Part shown: one piece after another, positions 24,913-33,338 of the stretch
Layout: each line of letters opens with the position of its first letter
Position numbering within the stretch: the stretch's first letter is position 1
Source: Cutibacterium equinum
Lineage (GTDB): Bacteria > Actinomycetota > Actinomycetes > Propionibacteriales > Propionibacteriaceae
DNA length: 64,000 nt
Reading direction: 5' to 3'
Assembly: GCF_028021195.1 (NCBI RefSeq)
Contig: NZ_CP115668.1
Location: forward strand, 1,178,001 to 1,242,000
Translations under genes and position numbers: made by a program
Notes under the pieces: generated by a model
What the model saw: only the letters and a program-made list of their open reading frames with translations
Databases searched by the model: none
What the model was told of the DNA's origin: nothing

Positions 24913-25845
24913 TTAGTCAGCGCGGAAGGTGCGCCGGTAGTTCGTGGGAGTCACGTCGATCTCTCGACGCAGGTGACGCCGTAGCGTGCTTGCTGTTCCC
25001 AAGCCGGTGCGCTGCGCAATGACGTCCATTGGCAGGCTGCTGTTTTCCAGTAGGCGTCGGGCAGAAAGAACCCGCTGGTGCAGGATCCATTGCAGAGGGG
25101 TCTGTCCCGTCTCAGCAACGAAGCGCCGCGCGAGCTGCCGTTCGGACAAGTGCGCATGGCGCGCCAGATCGGCGACGCTGAGCCTCTGCTCGAGGTGGTC
25201 CACGATCCAGTCGGTGAGCTCGGCGAAACCGTGTGTCGTGGGAGCTGCCGCTGGCTCGATGTATTGGGCCTGGCCGCCTGCTCGGTGGGGCGGTACCACC
25301 ATGCGGCGGGCAATACGGGCGGCGACCCGCTCCCCAAGGTCCCTGCGCACCAGGTGCAGGCATAGGTCGATTCCGGCGGCCACGCCGGCACTAGTGGCGA
25401 CCTGTCCGTGGTCCACGTAGAGCACATCGGGCTGCACCGTGATTTCGGGGTACAACCGCCGCAACTCCCCGGCGTCCTGCCAGTGCGTGGTGGCGGTCAG
25501 CCCGTCAAGGAGCCCGGTTGCAGCGAGGGCAAAGGCGCCAGTGCACACCGACGCGACTCTCGTGCCGCGCTCGTAAGCGTTGCGGAGCACCCTCAGCGTG
25601 TCGTCATGAGGACGGTGATGGGGCCGGTAGCCAGGGATGATGACCGTGCGGGCGTGGGCCAACGCATCCAGGTCATGGACGGCGCCGATGCTGAATCCGC
25701 TGGAGGTCATGACGTCATCACCGTCGAGCGCCGCCACCGCGAAGGTGTACTCCTCTTCGGCGGGATGCCCGAAGACCTGGGCAACCGTCGACAGGTCGAA
25801 GGCGACCACTCCGGGCAGGGCGAGGGCGACGACGTGGTGTGGCAC
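24913..25845 (-). CDS. GlxA family AraC-type transcriptional regulator (DJ-1/PfpI N-terminus)
   Basis: This 310-residue regulator has an N-terminal glutamine-amidotransferase-like DJ-1/PfpI domain with the nucleophile-elbow sequence ASVCTGAFALA, and a C-terminal AraC/XylS pair of helix-turn-helix motifs (SVADLARHAHLSERQLARRF and PMDVIAQRTGLGTASTLRRH). Such proteins often control nearby catabolic or stress genes. It is divergent from the DJ-1/PfpI gene 82 nt away, which is the likely target. The second HTH ends in the PTNYRRTF signature. The start ATG 25845 fits the family length. Confidence 0.9.
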   Translation of the reverse strand: MPHHVVALALPGVVAFDLSTVAQVFGHPAEEEYTFAVAALDGDDVMTSSGFSIGAVHDLDALAHARTVIIPGYRPHHRPHDDTLRVLRNAYERGTRVASVCTGAFALAATGLLDGLTATTHWQDAGELRRLYPEITVQPDVLYVDHGQVATSAGVAAGIDLCLHLVRRDLGERVAARIARRMVVPPHRAGGQAQYIEPAAAPTTHGFAELTDWIVDHLEQRLSVADLARHAHLSERQLARRFVAETGQTPLQWILHQRVLSARRLLENSSLPMDVIAQRTGLGTASTLRRHLRREIDVTPTNYRRTFRAD

Positions 25846-25927
25846 GCACCGATTATGGCAGGAATTGCGCGCACTACGTCATTCCTGCCCCTCGCACTGG
25901 GCAAGGCGCCCCGACAGGATTGATGCC

Positions 25928-26539
25928 ATGAGCAAGCGCATCGTGATCGACCTGTTCGACGGTACGGAGGAACTCGACGCCGTCGGCCCGTGGGAAGTGC
26001 TGTCGTACTGGACTCAGACGTATCCGGCCGATGGTTGGCGGGTGGACCTGGCCACGGATGACGGCCAGCCCCGCCGCTGCGCCAAGGGACTCCAGGTGGT
26101 TCCCACCGCAGCCAAGGCAGCGGTGCCGCGCCCGGACCTCATCGTGGAGCCGGGAGGACGCGGCACCAGGGCACGCCTTGCGGACACTGACCACCTGCGG
26201 TGGCTGTGCGACGCCGCCGAGAGCGGTGCCCTGGTGAGCAGTGTCTGCACCGGGGCCCTGATACTTGCCGCCGCAGGGCTCCTGCGCGCACGCCCGGCTA
26301 CCACGTACCACGCAAGGTTCGACGAGCTACTCGCCCTCGACCCGACCATCACGCCATGCCCCGACCAGCGCTGGGTCGACGATGGGCAGATCGTCACCGC
26401 GGCCGGCGTCTCGGCGGGCATCGACATGGCCCTCCACCTCGTCGGTCGACTCGCCGGCCCCGGCCGCGCCCGACAGGTACAGGACGGCATCGAGTACCAC
26501 CCGGCGCCGCCCACATGGTCAACGCCCACACACCACTGA
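25928..26539 (+). CDS. DJ-1/PfpI family protein
   Basis: A 203-residue single-domain DJ-1/PfpI protein. It has LFDGTEELDAVGPWEVL near the start, IVEPGGRGTR, and the nucleophile elbow SSVCTGALILAAAGLL with Cys, followed by TYHARFDELL and VTAAGVSAGIDMALHLV. Members are isonitrile hydratases, glyoxalases or deglycase-like proteins. The cysteine is intact, but the substrate is unknown. ATG 25928 gives the normal length. It is followed after 32 nt by the DUF1348 gene and lies opposite the GlxA-like regulator, suggesting one regulated unit. Confidence 0.87.
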   Translation: MSKRIVIDLFDGTEELDAVGPWEVLSYWTQTYPADGWRVDLATDDGQPRRCAKGLQVVPTAAKAAVPRPDLIVEPGGRGTRARLADTDHLRWLCDAAESGALVSSVCTGALILAAAGLLRARPATTYHARFDELLALDPTITPCPDQRWVDDGQIVTAAGVSAGIDMALHLVGRLAGPGRARQVQDGIEYHPAPPTWSTPTHH

Positions 26540-26571
26540 CACATCCCCTTCCCAGAGCAAGGAGCCATCAC

Positions 26572-27015
26572 ATGACCGAAACCCGTAAACCCACCCCGCC
26601 GTTCACCGCCGAAACCGCCGCCCTCAAGGTGCAGGCCGCCGAGGACGCGTGGAACACACGCGACCCCGAGAAGGTCGCGCAGGCCTACAGCGTCGACACC
26701 GTCTGGCGAAACCGTGACCAGACGATCACCGGCCGCGACCAGGTGATCGCCTTCCTCACCGACAAGTGGGATCGGGAACTCGGCTACCAACTCCGCAAGA
26801 ACCTGTGGGCGTTCACCGACGACCAGATCGCCGTGCGATTCCAGTACGAATGGCACGACCATGACGGCCAGTGGTGGCGCTCCTACGGCAACGAACTGTG
26901 GCGCTTCGACGCGCACGGCTACATGACCCATCGCGAAGCCAGCATCAACGACCGTCCCGTCAGCCAGGAGGAGCGACGCGTCACCCCAGGCCAGGGCGAG
27001 CTTCCCACCTGGTAA
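26572..27015 (+). CDS. DUF1348 / NTF2-like protein
   Basis: This is a 147-residue cystatin/NTF2-fold protein. The pattern fits DUF1348: an N-terminal helix with AAEDAWNTRDPEKVAQAY, WRNRDQTITGRDQVIAFL, KWDRELGYQLRKNLWAF, FQYEWHDHDGQWWRSYGNE and REASINDRPV. The function of the family is not settled; fungal and bacterial members are near-universal small oligomers with a hydrophobic pocket. AAGGAG precedes the ATG at 26572. It is likely in one transcript with the DJ-1 gene. A strong hairpin at 27113-27138 lies downstream. Confidence 0.88.
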   Translation: MTETRKPTPPFTAETAALKVQAAEDAWNTRDPEKVAQAYSVDTVWRNRDQTITGRDQVIAFLTDKWDRELGYQLRKNLWAFTDDQIAVRFQYEWHDHDGQWWRSYGNELWRFDAHGYMTHREASINDRPVSQEERRVTPGQGELPTW

Positions 27016-27112
27016 CACCCCACCATCCCGCGACCGGATGCCCCTGTCTGTCGAGATGACGCGCGGTGCTTGCCCCGGGGCTGGACCATCCGCGTAACAG
27101 CACCAACCAGCT

Positions 27113-27138
27113 GGCCGGCGACCGTAAGGTCGCCGGCC
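27113..27138 (+). terminator. Strong hairpin upstream of the IS481 transposase
   Basis: ggccggcgacc / ggtcgccggcc forms a perfect 11-bp stem with a gtaa loop, 98 nt after the DUF1348 stop and 25 nt before the transposase start. Insertion sequences often carry such a structure to block read-through transcription. It may also end the DJ-1/DUF1348 transcript. Confidence 0.55.
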
Positions 27139-27162
27139 GCTTTCGCATCCGAAAGGCTCTAC

Positions 27163-28149
27163 GTGTCCCACCCCAACGCCGCTCTCACGCCCCGGCACCG
27201 CCTGATCGTCGGCCGTCTCGTGGTCGACGATGGCTTCCCGATCAGCGAGGTCGCCGCCCGCTTCCAGGTCTCCTGGCCCACCGTGAAGCGCTGGGCCGAC
27301 CGCTACCGCACCGGCCAGTCCATGCAGGACCGCTCCTCACGGCCCCGCCGGTCGCCGAACAAGACCAGCCACGCAACTGCGAAGCGCTGCATCCGGCTTC
27401 GCCTCCGACTGCGCGAAGGCCCGGTCCAGCTCGCCTGCCGGCTCGGGATCGCACCGTCCACGGTCCACCGGATCCTGGTCGACGCCCGGCTGAACCGGCT
27501 CTCCCACGTCGACCGCGCCACCGGGGAGCCCGTCCGCCGCTACGAGCACGACCACCCCGGCGCGATGCTCCACGTCGACGTGAAGAAGCTCGGCAACATC
27601 CCCGACGGTGGAGGCTGGCGCTACGTCGGCCGACAACAAGGCCACCGCAACCGAGCCGCCACACCCGACAAGCCCCGCAACAAGTGGCGGGATCCGCTCA
27701 TGGGCAAGGCCTACGTCCACACCGTCATCGACGACCACTCCCGCGTCGCCTACGCCGAGGTCCACGACGACGAAACCGCCCTCACCGCCACCGCCGTCCT
27801 CGTCAGGGCCGTCGAGTGGTTCAACGCCCGCGGGGTCACCGTCGAGCGGGTCCTGTCCGACAACGGCGGCGCCTACCGGTCACACCTGTGGCGAGACACC
27901 TGCGCAGAACTCGGCATCAGGCACAATCGCACGAGGCCGTATCGGCCACAGACCAACGGGAAGATCGAGCGCTTCCACCGAACCCTGGCTGACGGCTGGG
28001 CCTATGCCCGCTGCTACACGTCCGAGACGGAACGACGCAGTGAGCTCGACAGCTGGCTGCACTACTACAACCACCACCGCCCGCACACGGCCTGCGGCAA
28101 CCAGCCGCCGTTCTCACGATTGACCAACGTCCCCGATCAGTACATCTAG
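27163..28149 (+). CDS. IS481-family transposase
   Basis: The 328-residue transposase seems complete. N-terminal helix-turn-helix regions (ISEVAARFQVSWPTVKRWADRY and a second HTH around RLGIAPSTVHRIL) precede a DDE integrase core: first Asp in LHVDVKKLG, second Asp in VLSDNGGAY, Glu in NGKIERFHRTL, then YNHHRPHTACG. All three catalytic acids are present. GTG 27163 is chosen with GAAAGG upstream. Codon use is strongly GC3-biased like its neighbours. No second copy is in the window. Confidence 0.93.
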   Translation: MSHPNAALTPRHRLIVGRLVVDDGFPISEVAARFQVSWPTVKRWADRYRTGQSMQDRSSRPRRSPNKTSHATAKRCIRLRLRLREGPVQLACRLGIAPSTVHRILVDARLNRLSHVDRATGEPVRRYEHDHPGAMLHVDVKKLGNIPDGGGWRYVGRQQGHRNRAATPDKPRNKWRDPLMGKAYVHTVIDDHSRVAYAEVHDDETALTATAVLVRAVEWFNARGVTVERVLSDNGGAYRSHLWRDTCAELGIRHNRTRPYRPQTNGKIERFHRTLADGWAYARCYTSETERRSELDSWLHYYNHHRPHTACGNQPPFSRLTNVPDQYI

Positions 28150-28155
28150 GCATGA

Positions 28156-28181
28156 CGAGGCCATAAACACGCCTCGGGACG
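28156..28181 (+). terminator. Hairpin and T run after the transposase
   Basis: cgaggc / gcctcg form a 6-bp stem around a nine-base loop, followed closely by ggacgggttttt. This stem plus T run is the most terminator-like signal in the accessory segment and ends the transposase transcript. The bases up to 28441 hold no gene that I can support. Confidence 0.6.
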
Positions 28182-28441
28182 GGTTTTTCAAGGATGAGGA
28201 GGACGATTCACCACCTGCGTGGTACGGCGCGCTTCGCGCGGGCAACGGCAACCGTCGGACGGGCCGACGTCCCTGCAGGTCCACGATGACCACTGGTTAC
28301 CCGCCGGGCCCTTACTGCTGGTCCCGGCAGGCACCCTCACGCTGAGCGTCGTGCTCTCCCCGGCATTCGGCACGATCCAGCTACCCGTCGAGCAGGCGTG
28401 GCCGGTCCTGGCTGTACATGTGCACGGAGGCAGTGTTGATG

Positions 28442-28996
28442 TCAGTTGGTTCCAAGTGCAGGCAGCGGAACCTCGGCATCAGGCTCGCCGGTGATGCGGT
28501 TGCGCAGGTCTCGACGGGTGAGCTCGATGACCCACATCCAGAACACGTGCCCGAGGGACTCGCTGAAGTGCTCACCGAAGGGCTGGTGCCAGGGGGCGGG
28601 GACGGTGCCCATGGCTGGCATGAGGATGAGATGGAAGAGCACCCAGATGGCCAAACCGAAGACTGCGCCCTGCCACAGCTTGACGCGAGGGTATTTTTCG
28701 GCCAGCAGCGCGTATACGACGGCGAAGAAGATCGAGAACCCAAAGTGGACGATGAAGCTCACGTAGGGGAGCGGCCACCCGTTGAAGGTGTACGTCATGT
28801 GAGTGAAGTGCTCGCTGAACCCAAGTTGCTGAAGGAGCTGCTGGGGAGGGTTCGTGGCATTGCGTGCCGCAGTGCGCGGAGGCAGCGGAACCTCCCAGCC
28901 GAACTTCACAATGGCGCCGATAATTCCGGCGAGCACGCCCGCCCATAGCGCGGCTCCAAACCTTCGGCGAGACGGTTCCGTGGTGCTCGAGGTCAT
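28442..28996 (-). CDS. YagU/DUF1440 family membrane protein
   Basis: The 184-residue protein has about four membrane helices (starting AALWAGVLAGIIGAIVKFG; then SFIVHFGFSIFFAVVYALL; AVFGLAIWVLFHLILMP; HVFWMWVIELTRRDLR). The motif VKFGWEVPLPPRT and the HxxxxxFG pattern fit YagU (DUF1440), linked to acid tolerance in E. coli. ATG 28996 is preferred, since AAAGGAG sits 9 nt upstream; a longer start at 29014 is possible. It stands alone near the right repeat of the accessory segment. Confidence 0.82.
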   Translation of the reverse strand: MTSSTTEPSRRRFGAALWAGVLAGIIGAIVKFGWEVPLPPRTAARNATNPPQQLLQQLGFSEHFTHMTYTFNGWPLPYVSFIVHFGFSIFFAVVYALLAEKYPRVKLWQGAVFGLAIWVLFHLILMPAMGTVPAPWHQPFGEHFSESLGHVFWMWVIELTRRDLRNRITGEPDAEVPLPALGTN

Positions 28997-29252
28997 GTGA
29001 CCAACTCCTTTCATGACCCGGTGCTCCGGGACGATGACGTGCTGACAAAATGATCGTGGCGTGGAAGACCCTGCACGATCAACAGCGGCACATTACTACG
29101 TTGACAACGCATGATGAGGTGGCCATCGTCGGGATGACGCCGTGTTCAATGCGACAAGACTCTCTATCCCAGTCGCTGCACGGCGTCACTGCTCACGACA
29201 TGACCGCTCACGGCTGGCAGTGGTTCAGCATTACGTTGCGTCCTTGCTACGG

Positions 29253-29284
29253 CTAGCTGTACTGACCGGGGAAGTTGGTCAACC
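29253..29284. repeat. Right copy of the 32-bp imperfect direct repeat
   Basis: ctagctgtactgaccgg and the following 15 bases match 24876-24907 in 26 of 32 positions, same orientation, 4.4 kb apart. No similarity continues on either side. It lies about 75 nt before the lpdA-end remnant. Confidence 0.55.
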
Positions 29285-29357
29285 GGGTGATGGGTGGGGG
29301 ATTCCCGCAGGCTGGGTGGCGTCTGTGGTGATTGTAAGAGTGGAGCCAGTTGGTCAG

Positions 29358-29387
29358 GGAATCAGCGGTCCGATGATGAACTTCTGA
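29358..29387 (+). pseudogene. Remnant of an lpdA 3' end
   Basis: Translated in plus frame this reads G-I-S-G-P-M-M-N-F-stop; the intact lpdA ends G-I-N-G-P-M-I-N-F-stop at 22067-22096. About 24 of 30 bases agree. No more of lpdA precedes it. A strong hairpin follows after 17 nt, like the terminator normally following the gene. It suggests that 22097-29357 was inserted at, or rearranged into, the lpdA end. Confidence 0.6.
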
Positions 29388-29404
29388 CCACCTCTCGACG
29401 ACAG

Positions 29405-29437
29405 TTCGGCCTCGACCTGCGTCAGGTCGAGGCCGAA
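29405..29437. terminator. Hairpin after the lpdA-end remnant
   Basis: ttcggcctcgacct / aggtcgaggccgaa forms a perfect 14-bp stem with a gcgtc loop, followed by ttgtcctt. It stands 17 nt after the remnant stop, as a native lpdA terminator might, and can also end the GDPD/ABC operon running toward it. Confidence 0.7.
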
Positions 29438-29615
29438 TTGTCCTTGTCAGACACAGCGTCTGTCATGGCAACCATGTGATGACCACATATGGTGTCTTTC
29501 CAGTCATAGTGAGACTTGTCGCTGGCCCGAGCGCCCTCGGCAGCTTCAGCATGCGACCGTCAGGCAGGGACAAAAAGTTCTGCACGACGGGCTGCGTCGG
29601 CTGGACATCGCGGGG

Positions 29616-30461
29616 TCACGAGTCGAGGTAGTTCTTGAGCAGGCTGGGCCAATCGGTCTGGATGATGTCTGCGCCACGGCGGCGCAGTTCACCCCAGCCC
29701 TTGTCTGGGTCGTCGAGCACTGAGGTCTCGTCGTCGAATCCGGCATACAGGGGGACCGCGTCGGCAAGGTTGATGGCGTTGAGCATCAAGCCGAAGCCAC
29801 GCTCACGGAGCGAGTCGAGGTATGACGGGTCAGCAAAGGGATGGTTGAGGTCTGGGGCAAGCAGTTCGAAGGCCACCGTGTTCAAGGTCACATCGGCTGC
29901 AATCCGGTCAACCTGCTCTGGCGAGGTGACGATCGGAATGAAGGGGAACTTGGCGTCGTGGCCACCGAGTGCTTGCAGAGCCGTCTCGTCGCTGGCGTGG
30001 CACTTCACGGTGAGGTGTCCCACTGAACTTCGCTCCGCCATGTAGCTGAGCAGGTCGGGCCACCAGCGCCAGGAGCGGTCAATGTTGAAGATGGTGCTGG
30101 GGAACTTCTCAAGGACTGTGTCGAGGCGTTCGAGCGGATAGGAACCTGGTTCCATCAGGGCCCATGAGTAGTTGAGCTTCTCCAGTTCAGCGGTACTGAG
30201 GGTGGTGAGGTTGTCCTTGATGCCGAAGGCCATGGGCTCGTACCCGTCGTGGAACAGGTAATAGTCACCGTCGGTAGATGCGACGATGTCGATCTCGACG
30301 ATGTCAGCACCCTCGGTGATTGCGGCCTTGATCCCCTTGCAGGTGTTTTCCACGATGCTTGCCCGACCGCTGCCGCGGTGGACGAGGATGGCTGGGTGAT
30401 CGGCTTCAAGCAGATCGATGAGCTGCGAGTTGGTCTCGGCGTAGCGGGCGTGTCCGATCAT
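29616..30461 (-). CDS. Glycerophosphodiester phosphodiesterase-family protein of an ABC operon
   Basis: The 281-residue GDPD has VHRGSGRAS (catalytic His), ENTCKGIKAAITEGADIVEIDI, LFHDG and a C-terminal GADIIQTDWPSLL. It lacks a signal peptide, so it is cytosolic. The start overlaps the permease stop by 4 nt, and the operon order is lipoprotein, ATPase, permease, GDPD. The importer is therefore predicted to bring in glycerophosphodiesters, such as glycerophosphocholine from host lipids, for cleavage here. This function is inferred from context. Confidence 0.87.
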   Translation of the reverse strand: MIGHARYAETNSQLIDLLEADHPAILVHRGSGRASIVENTCKGIKAAITEGADIVEIDIVASTDGDYYLFHDGYEPMAFGIKDNLTTLSTAELEKLNYSWALMEPGSYPLERLDTVLEKFPSTIFNIDRSWRWWPDLLSYMAERSSVGHLTVKCHASDETALQALGGHDAKFPFIPIVTSPEQVDRIAADVTLNTVAFELLAPDLNHPFADPSYLDSLRERGFGLMLNAINLADAVPLYAGFDDETSVLDDPDKGWGELRRRGADIIQTDWPSLLKNYLDS

Positions 30462-32221
30462 GAGTTGGTAGCCTCCTGCACGGCGGTCTCAACGACGGCC
30501 TTCTTACGTTTGACGGCCTTCTTCTTGCCAAGACGCGAACCGCGACCATACACCAGAAACATGGTCAGGCTGGAGATGATCATCAGCACGACGGTGAAGA
30601 CGAAGGTGAGCGGCGTAGTGTCGCCTGCGGTCTCATTCTCACTGGCGTTCTTGATGAAGATGCCCAACGGCTGGTAGAAGGGGTGCGCCAGGAAGACTGC
30701 GGTGTCGTAGTCATCCAGCATGGAATTGAAGTTCAGCGCGGTGATGGCCGCTGCTGCGGGTAGCACGAGGGGGAGCAGGACTCGCCGGAACGTGTAGAAC
30801 TGGCCGGCTCCCAGCATGGAGGCTGCCTCTTCCAGATTCTGGTTGATACCCGTGAACGCTGCCTTCAGCATGCGAAGGGTGAACGGAATCTTTCCAATCA
30901 CGTATGCGATGAGCAGGATGATCAGAGTACCGGAAAGGACCTGCCCGCCGACCAGCCAGTTTGGATGGTCGAAGGCGAGGATGAGTCCGAGGGCAGTCAT
31001 GACGCCGGGCATCACCCAAGGGATGTGGAACAGGTACTCGAGCCCCACGGTGATGACATTGGTGTAGCGGGCGACGATACGGGCCACGAACAAGATGAGC
31101 GCCATCACAATGATCGATGCTGCCGCCGAGTAGCCCACGGACACGACGAACGGCCACGAGGCGGCCCGGTCAGTGAGGACACGTTGATAGTTCTCGAGCG
31201 TGAACGAGTGCCAGGACAGGCGGGCAAAGGAGATGGACTCCGCGTCGGCGAAGGAGAAGATGATGATGAGGATCGGGGGCAGCGCGTAGACCAGGAAGAG
31301 GAGGTAGGCCAACACATGGACCACAACGTTGGCGATCGGGTTGTCGATCTTCTGTTTGACGAGTCCCACCGGCACCTTGGACACCGAGAAGTAGGTGCCG
31401 CCGCGTTCAAGGCGGTTCAAGATCACCAGAAGCAGCATGGTGACGACCGCCAGAATCAGTGCCAGCGTGGCTGCGAGGTCCCGAGACCCCGGAGCATTGG
31501 CGAAGGTCAAAATCATCGGCGAGATGGTCTGAAAATCTCGTCCTCCCACGATCTGGGGAGCTGCCAGGGCGCCGAGACCGGATAGGAAAACCAGAATCGT
31601 GACGGCAAAAATCGTCGGCTTGAGCACTGGCAGAACCACCTTGCGCAGGATGGTCCAGTTGGAGGCTCCCATCTGCTTTGCAGCCTCGACGGTCTGGTAA
31701 TCGACCTTGGCCATCGCGGCGGTTAGGAACAAAAGATGGTTTCCGGTGCACGCGAACGTCATGACGAATGCCACTGCGGTGAAGCCAGTGAACCAGTCAG
31801 CGTCGAGCGCAGGCACGATGGCGGTGAGGGCGCGGGTCAAAATGCCGTTGGGGCCGTAGAGGAACTTGTAGCCCGAGACCAGGACGATGCCGCCATAAAT
31901 AAGCGTCGTGGCGTAACCGAACCACAGGAAGCGAGCTCCCTTGATGTCGTAGTACCGGGTGACCAGCACGATGAAGATACCCACGACGTTAACGGTGATC
32001 GACAGGGTGATAGCGAGAATCAGCGAGTTGACCAATGATTTCTTGGCCGGCTCCGACATCGAGAGCTTCTGCCAGGCCGACATACCCTCCTGGTGGGAGA
32101 ACACGGTCTCGAGCAGGGCTACGTTCGGCACAATCAGGAAGGTGACAATGAACCACAGGGAGATTACCCCGACGACGATGAACATCGGGTTTCTCAGCAT
32201 GGCGCGCATATCGGATTTCAT
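30458..32221 (-). CDS. Fused ABC transporter permease (two membrane domains)
   Basis: The 587-residue integral membrane protein has two permease halves of about six helices each. Each half has its EAA loop: EAAKQMGASNWTILRKVVLP in the first half and EEAASMLGAGQFYTFRRVLL in the second, the sites that contact the ATPase. The fused design is usual in the FbpB/2-aminoethylphosphonate/spermidine type. The C-terminal tail is Lys-rich. It overlaps the ATPase stop and the GDPD start by 4 nt each (ATGA), so the genes are translated as a coupled set. Confidence 0.92.
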   Translation of the reverse strand: MKSDMRAMLRNPMFIVVGVISLWFIVTFLIVPNVALLETVFSHQEGMSAWQKLSMSEPAKKSLVNSLILAITLSITVNVVGIFIVLVTRYYDIKGARFLWFGYATTLIYGGIVLVSGYKFLYGPNGILTRALTAIVPALDADWFTGFTAVAFVMTFACTGNHLLFLTAAMAKVDYQTVEAAKQMGASNWTILRKVVLPVLKPTIFAVTILVFLSGLGALAAPQIVGGRDFQTISPMILTFANAPGSRDLAATLALILAVVTMLLLVILNRLERGGTYFSVSKVPVGLVKQKIDNPIANVVVHVLAYLLFLVYALPPILIIIFSFADAESISFARLSWHSFTLENYQRVLTDRAASWPFVVSVGYSAAASIIVMALILFVARIVARYTNVITVGLEYLFHIPWVMPGVMTALGLILAFDHPNWLVGGQVLSGTLIILLIAYVIGKIPFTLRMLKAAFTGINQNLEEAASMLGAGQFYTFRRVLLPLVLPAAAAITALNFNSMLDDYDTAVFLAHPFYQPLGIFIKNASENETAGDTTPLTFVFTVVLMIISSLTMFLVYGRGSRLGKKKAVKRKKAVVETAVQEATNS

Positions 32222-33258
32222 GCTGCCGCCTTCTCATTCTGCGTCTCCGGGTACTGCAGAACGTTCTCGGGGTTGGTGAGTACTACCACCGGGTCGCCAG
32301 GCTCGAAGTGACGTGCCATCCCGTCCTCGGGGACTACGGACTTCATCGTCGTCTGGCCAAGCTTGAGCTCGTAGGTGTAGTTGATGCCGTGGTACGACTT
32401 GCCTGCCACGACGCCCTCAACTGCGATGAGTCCGGGAGGGGTGGGCTCTCCCTTGGCTGCGAGACGTACCTTTTCGATACGCAGGTAGCTGGGGAGGGTT
32501 GGGTCGATGTTGGTAGCACCAGCATCGACCATGCGCTGGGAGACACGGGGCTCCAAACGGTTGACGTCACCGAGGAAGTTGCAGACGAACTCGGTGGAGA
32601 CCTCGCGCGGCGTGCCACACTGCTCCATGTGGCCTGCGTTCAAGACGGCTATGCGGTCTGACATGGCCAGGGCCTCGTCCTGGTCGTGGGTCACGTACAC
32701 ACTGGTGATGCCGAAGTGGGTCTGCATCTCCTTGAGCTGGATGCGCATCTGGTGACGCAGTTTGGCGTCGAGGTTGGAGAGGGGCTCGTCCAGAAGCAGG
32801 ATCTTCGGTCGCATCACCATGGCGCGGGCGATGGCCACACGCTGCTGCTGGCCGCCTGACAGCTCCGAGATGCCGCGGGCGAGCTGTTTCTGGTTCAACT
32901 CGACCTCCTTGGCGATATTGGCCACGCGCTCCTCGATCTCTGCCTTGTCCTTTTTGGCAACCTTGAGGCCGAAGGCGATGTTCTCCTTGACTGTCAGGGA
33001 TGGGAACAGCGCGTAATTCTGGAAGACCATGCCGATGTTGCGCTTGTCGCTGGCCACCTTCGTGACGTCTTTGCCGTCAATGAGAATGCGCCCTTTGGAG
33101 GGGGTGACGAACCCAGCGAGCGCCCGGAGGATGGTGGTCTTGCCGCAACCAGAAGGGCCTAGAAGAGTAAAGAACTCGCCCTTCTCAATGGTGAGGTTGA
33201 GGTTGGGTACGGCAACGAAGTCGCCGAATCGGATTTCTACGTTGTCATAGGTGATCAT
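32218..33258 (-). CDS. ABC transporter ATP-binding protein with TOBE domain
   Basis: The 346-residue importer ATPase has Walker A GPSGCGKTT (34-42), Q-loop VFQNYALFP, signature LSGGQQQR (133-140), Walker B ILLLDEP (153-159) and H-loop VTHDQDEA. All are canonical. The last 110 residues form the TOBE domain of PotA/FbpC-type proteins. It overlaps the permease start by 4 nt and lies 80 nt downstream of the lipoprotein gene. It energises the import system with the fused permease. Confidence 0.94.
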   Translation of the reverse strand: MITYDNVEIRFGDFVAVPNLNLTIEKGEFFTLLGPSGCGKTTILRALAGFVTPSKGRILIDGKDVTKVASDKRNIGMVFQNYALFPSLTVKENIAFGLKVAKKDKAEIEERVANIAKEVELNQKQLARGISELSGGQQQRVAIARAMVMRPKILLLDEPLSNLDAKLRHQMRIQLKEMQTHFGITSVYVTHDQDEALAMSDRIAVLNAGHMEQCGTPREVSTEFVCNFLGDVNRLEPRVSQRMVDAGATNIDPTLPSYLRIEKVRLAAKGEPTPPGLIAVEGVVAGKSYHGINYTYELKLGQTTMKSVVPEDGMARHFEPGDPVVVLTNPENVLQYPETQNEKAAA

Positions 33259-33338
33259 CGATTGTGCCTTTGGCTCTAGAGGGGGAGAGGCTGCCAGTAG
33301 CCAGACCTCTCCCCAGTGGTTGAGAGAGGGTACGGGCT

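Larger units (their letters stand above)
27113..28181 (+). mobile_element. IS481-family insertion sequence, ends not resolved
   Basis: The core is the transposase with a protective hairpin in front and a hairpin plus T run behind. No matching terminal inverted repeats or target duplication could be found by eye, so the listed bounds are the hairpins, not the true IS ends. The element may be end-truncated. Confidence 0.5.
28997..29615. other. 619-bp stretch without an intact gene
   Basis: This gap contains the right copy of the 32-bp repeat (29253-29284), the lpdA-end remnant (29358-29387) and a 14-bp hairpin (29405-29437). The remaining sequence shows no supported gene. It reads as the right junction of an inserted segment. 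Confidence 0.6.

Noticed and set aside
27016-27162. IS481 left inverted repeat around tgtctgtcgagatgacg
   Set aside because: No complementary sequence was found downstream of the transposase, so it cannot be called an IS end.
28182-28441. Possible coding remnant after the IS481 terminator
   Set aside because: An open frame from 28219 overlaps the YagU gene and shows no family pattern; kept as non-coding.
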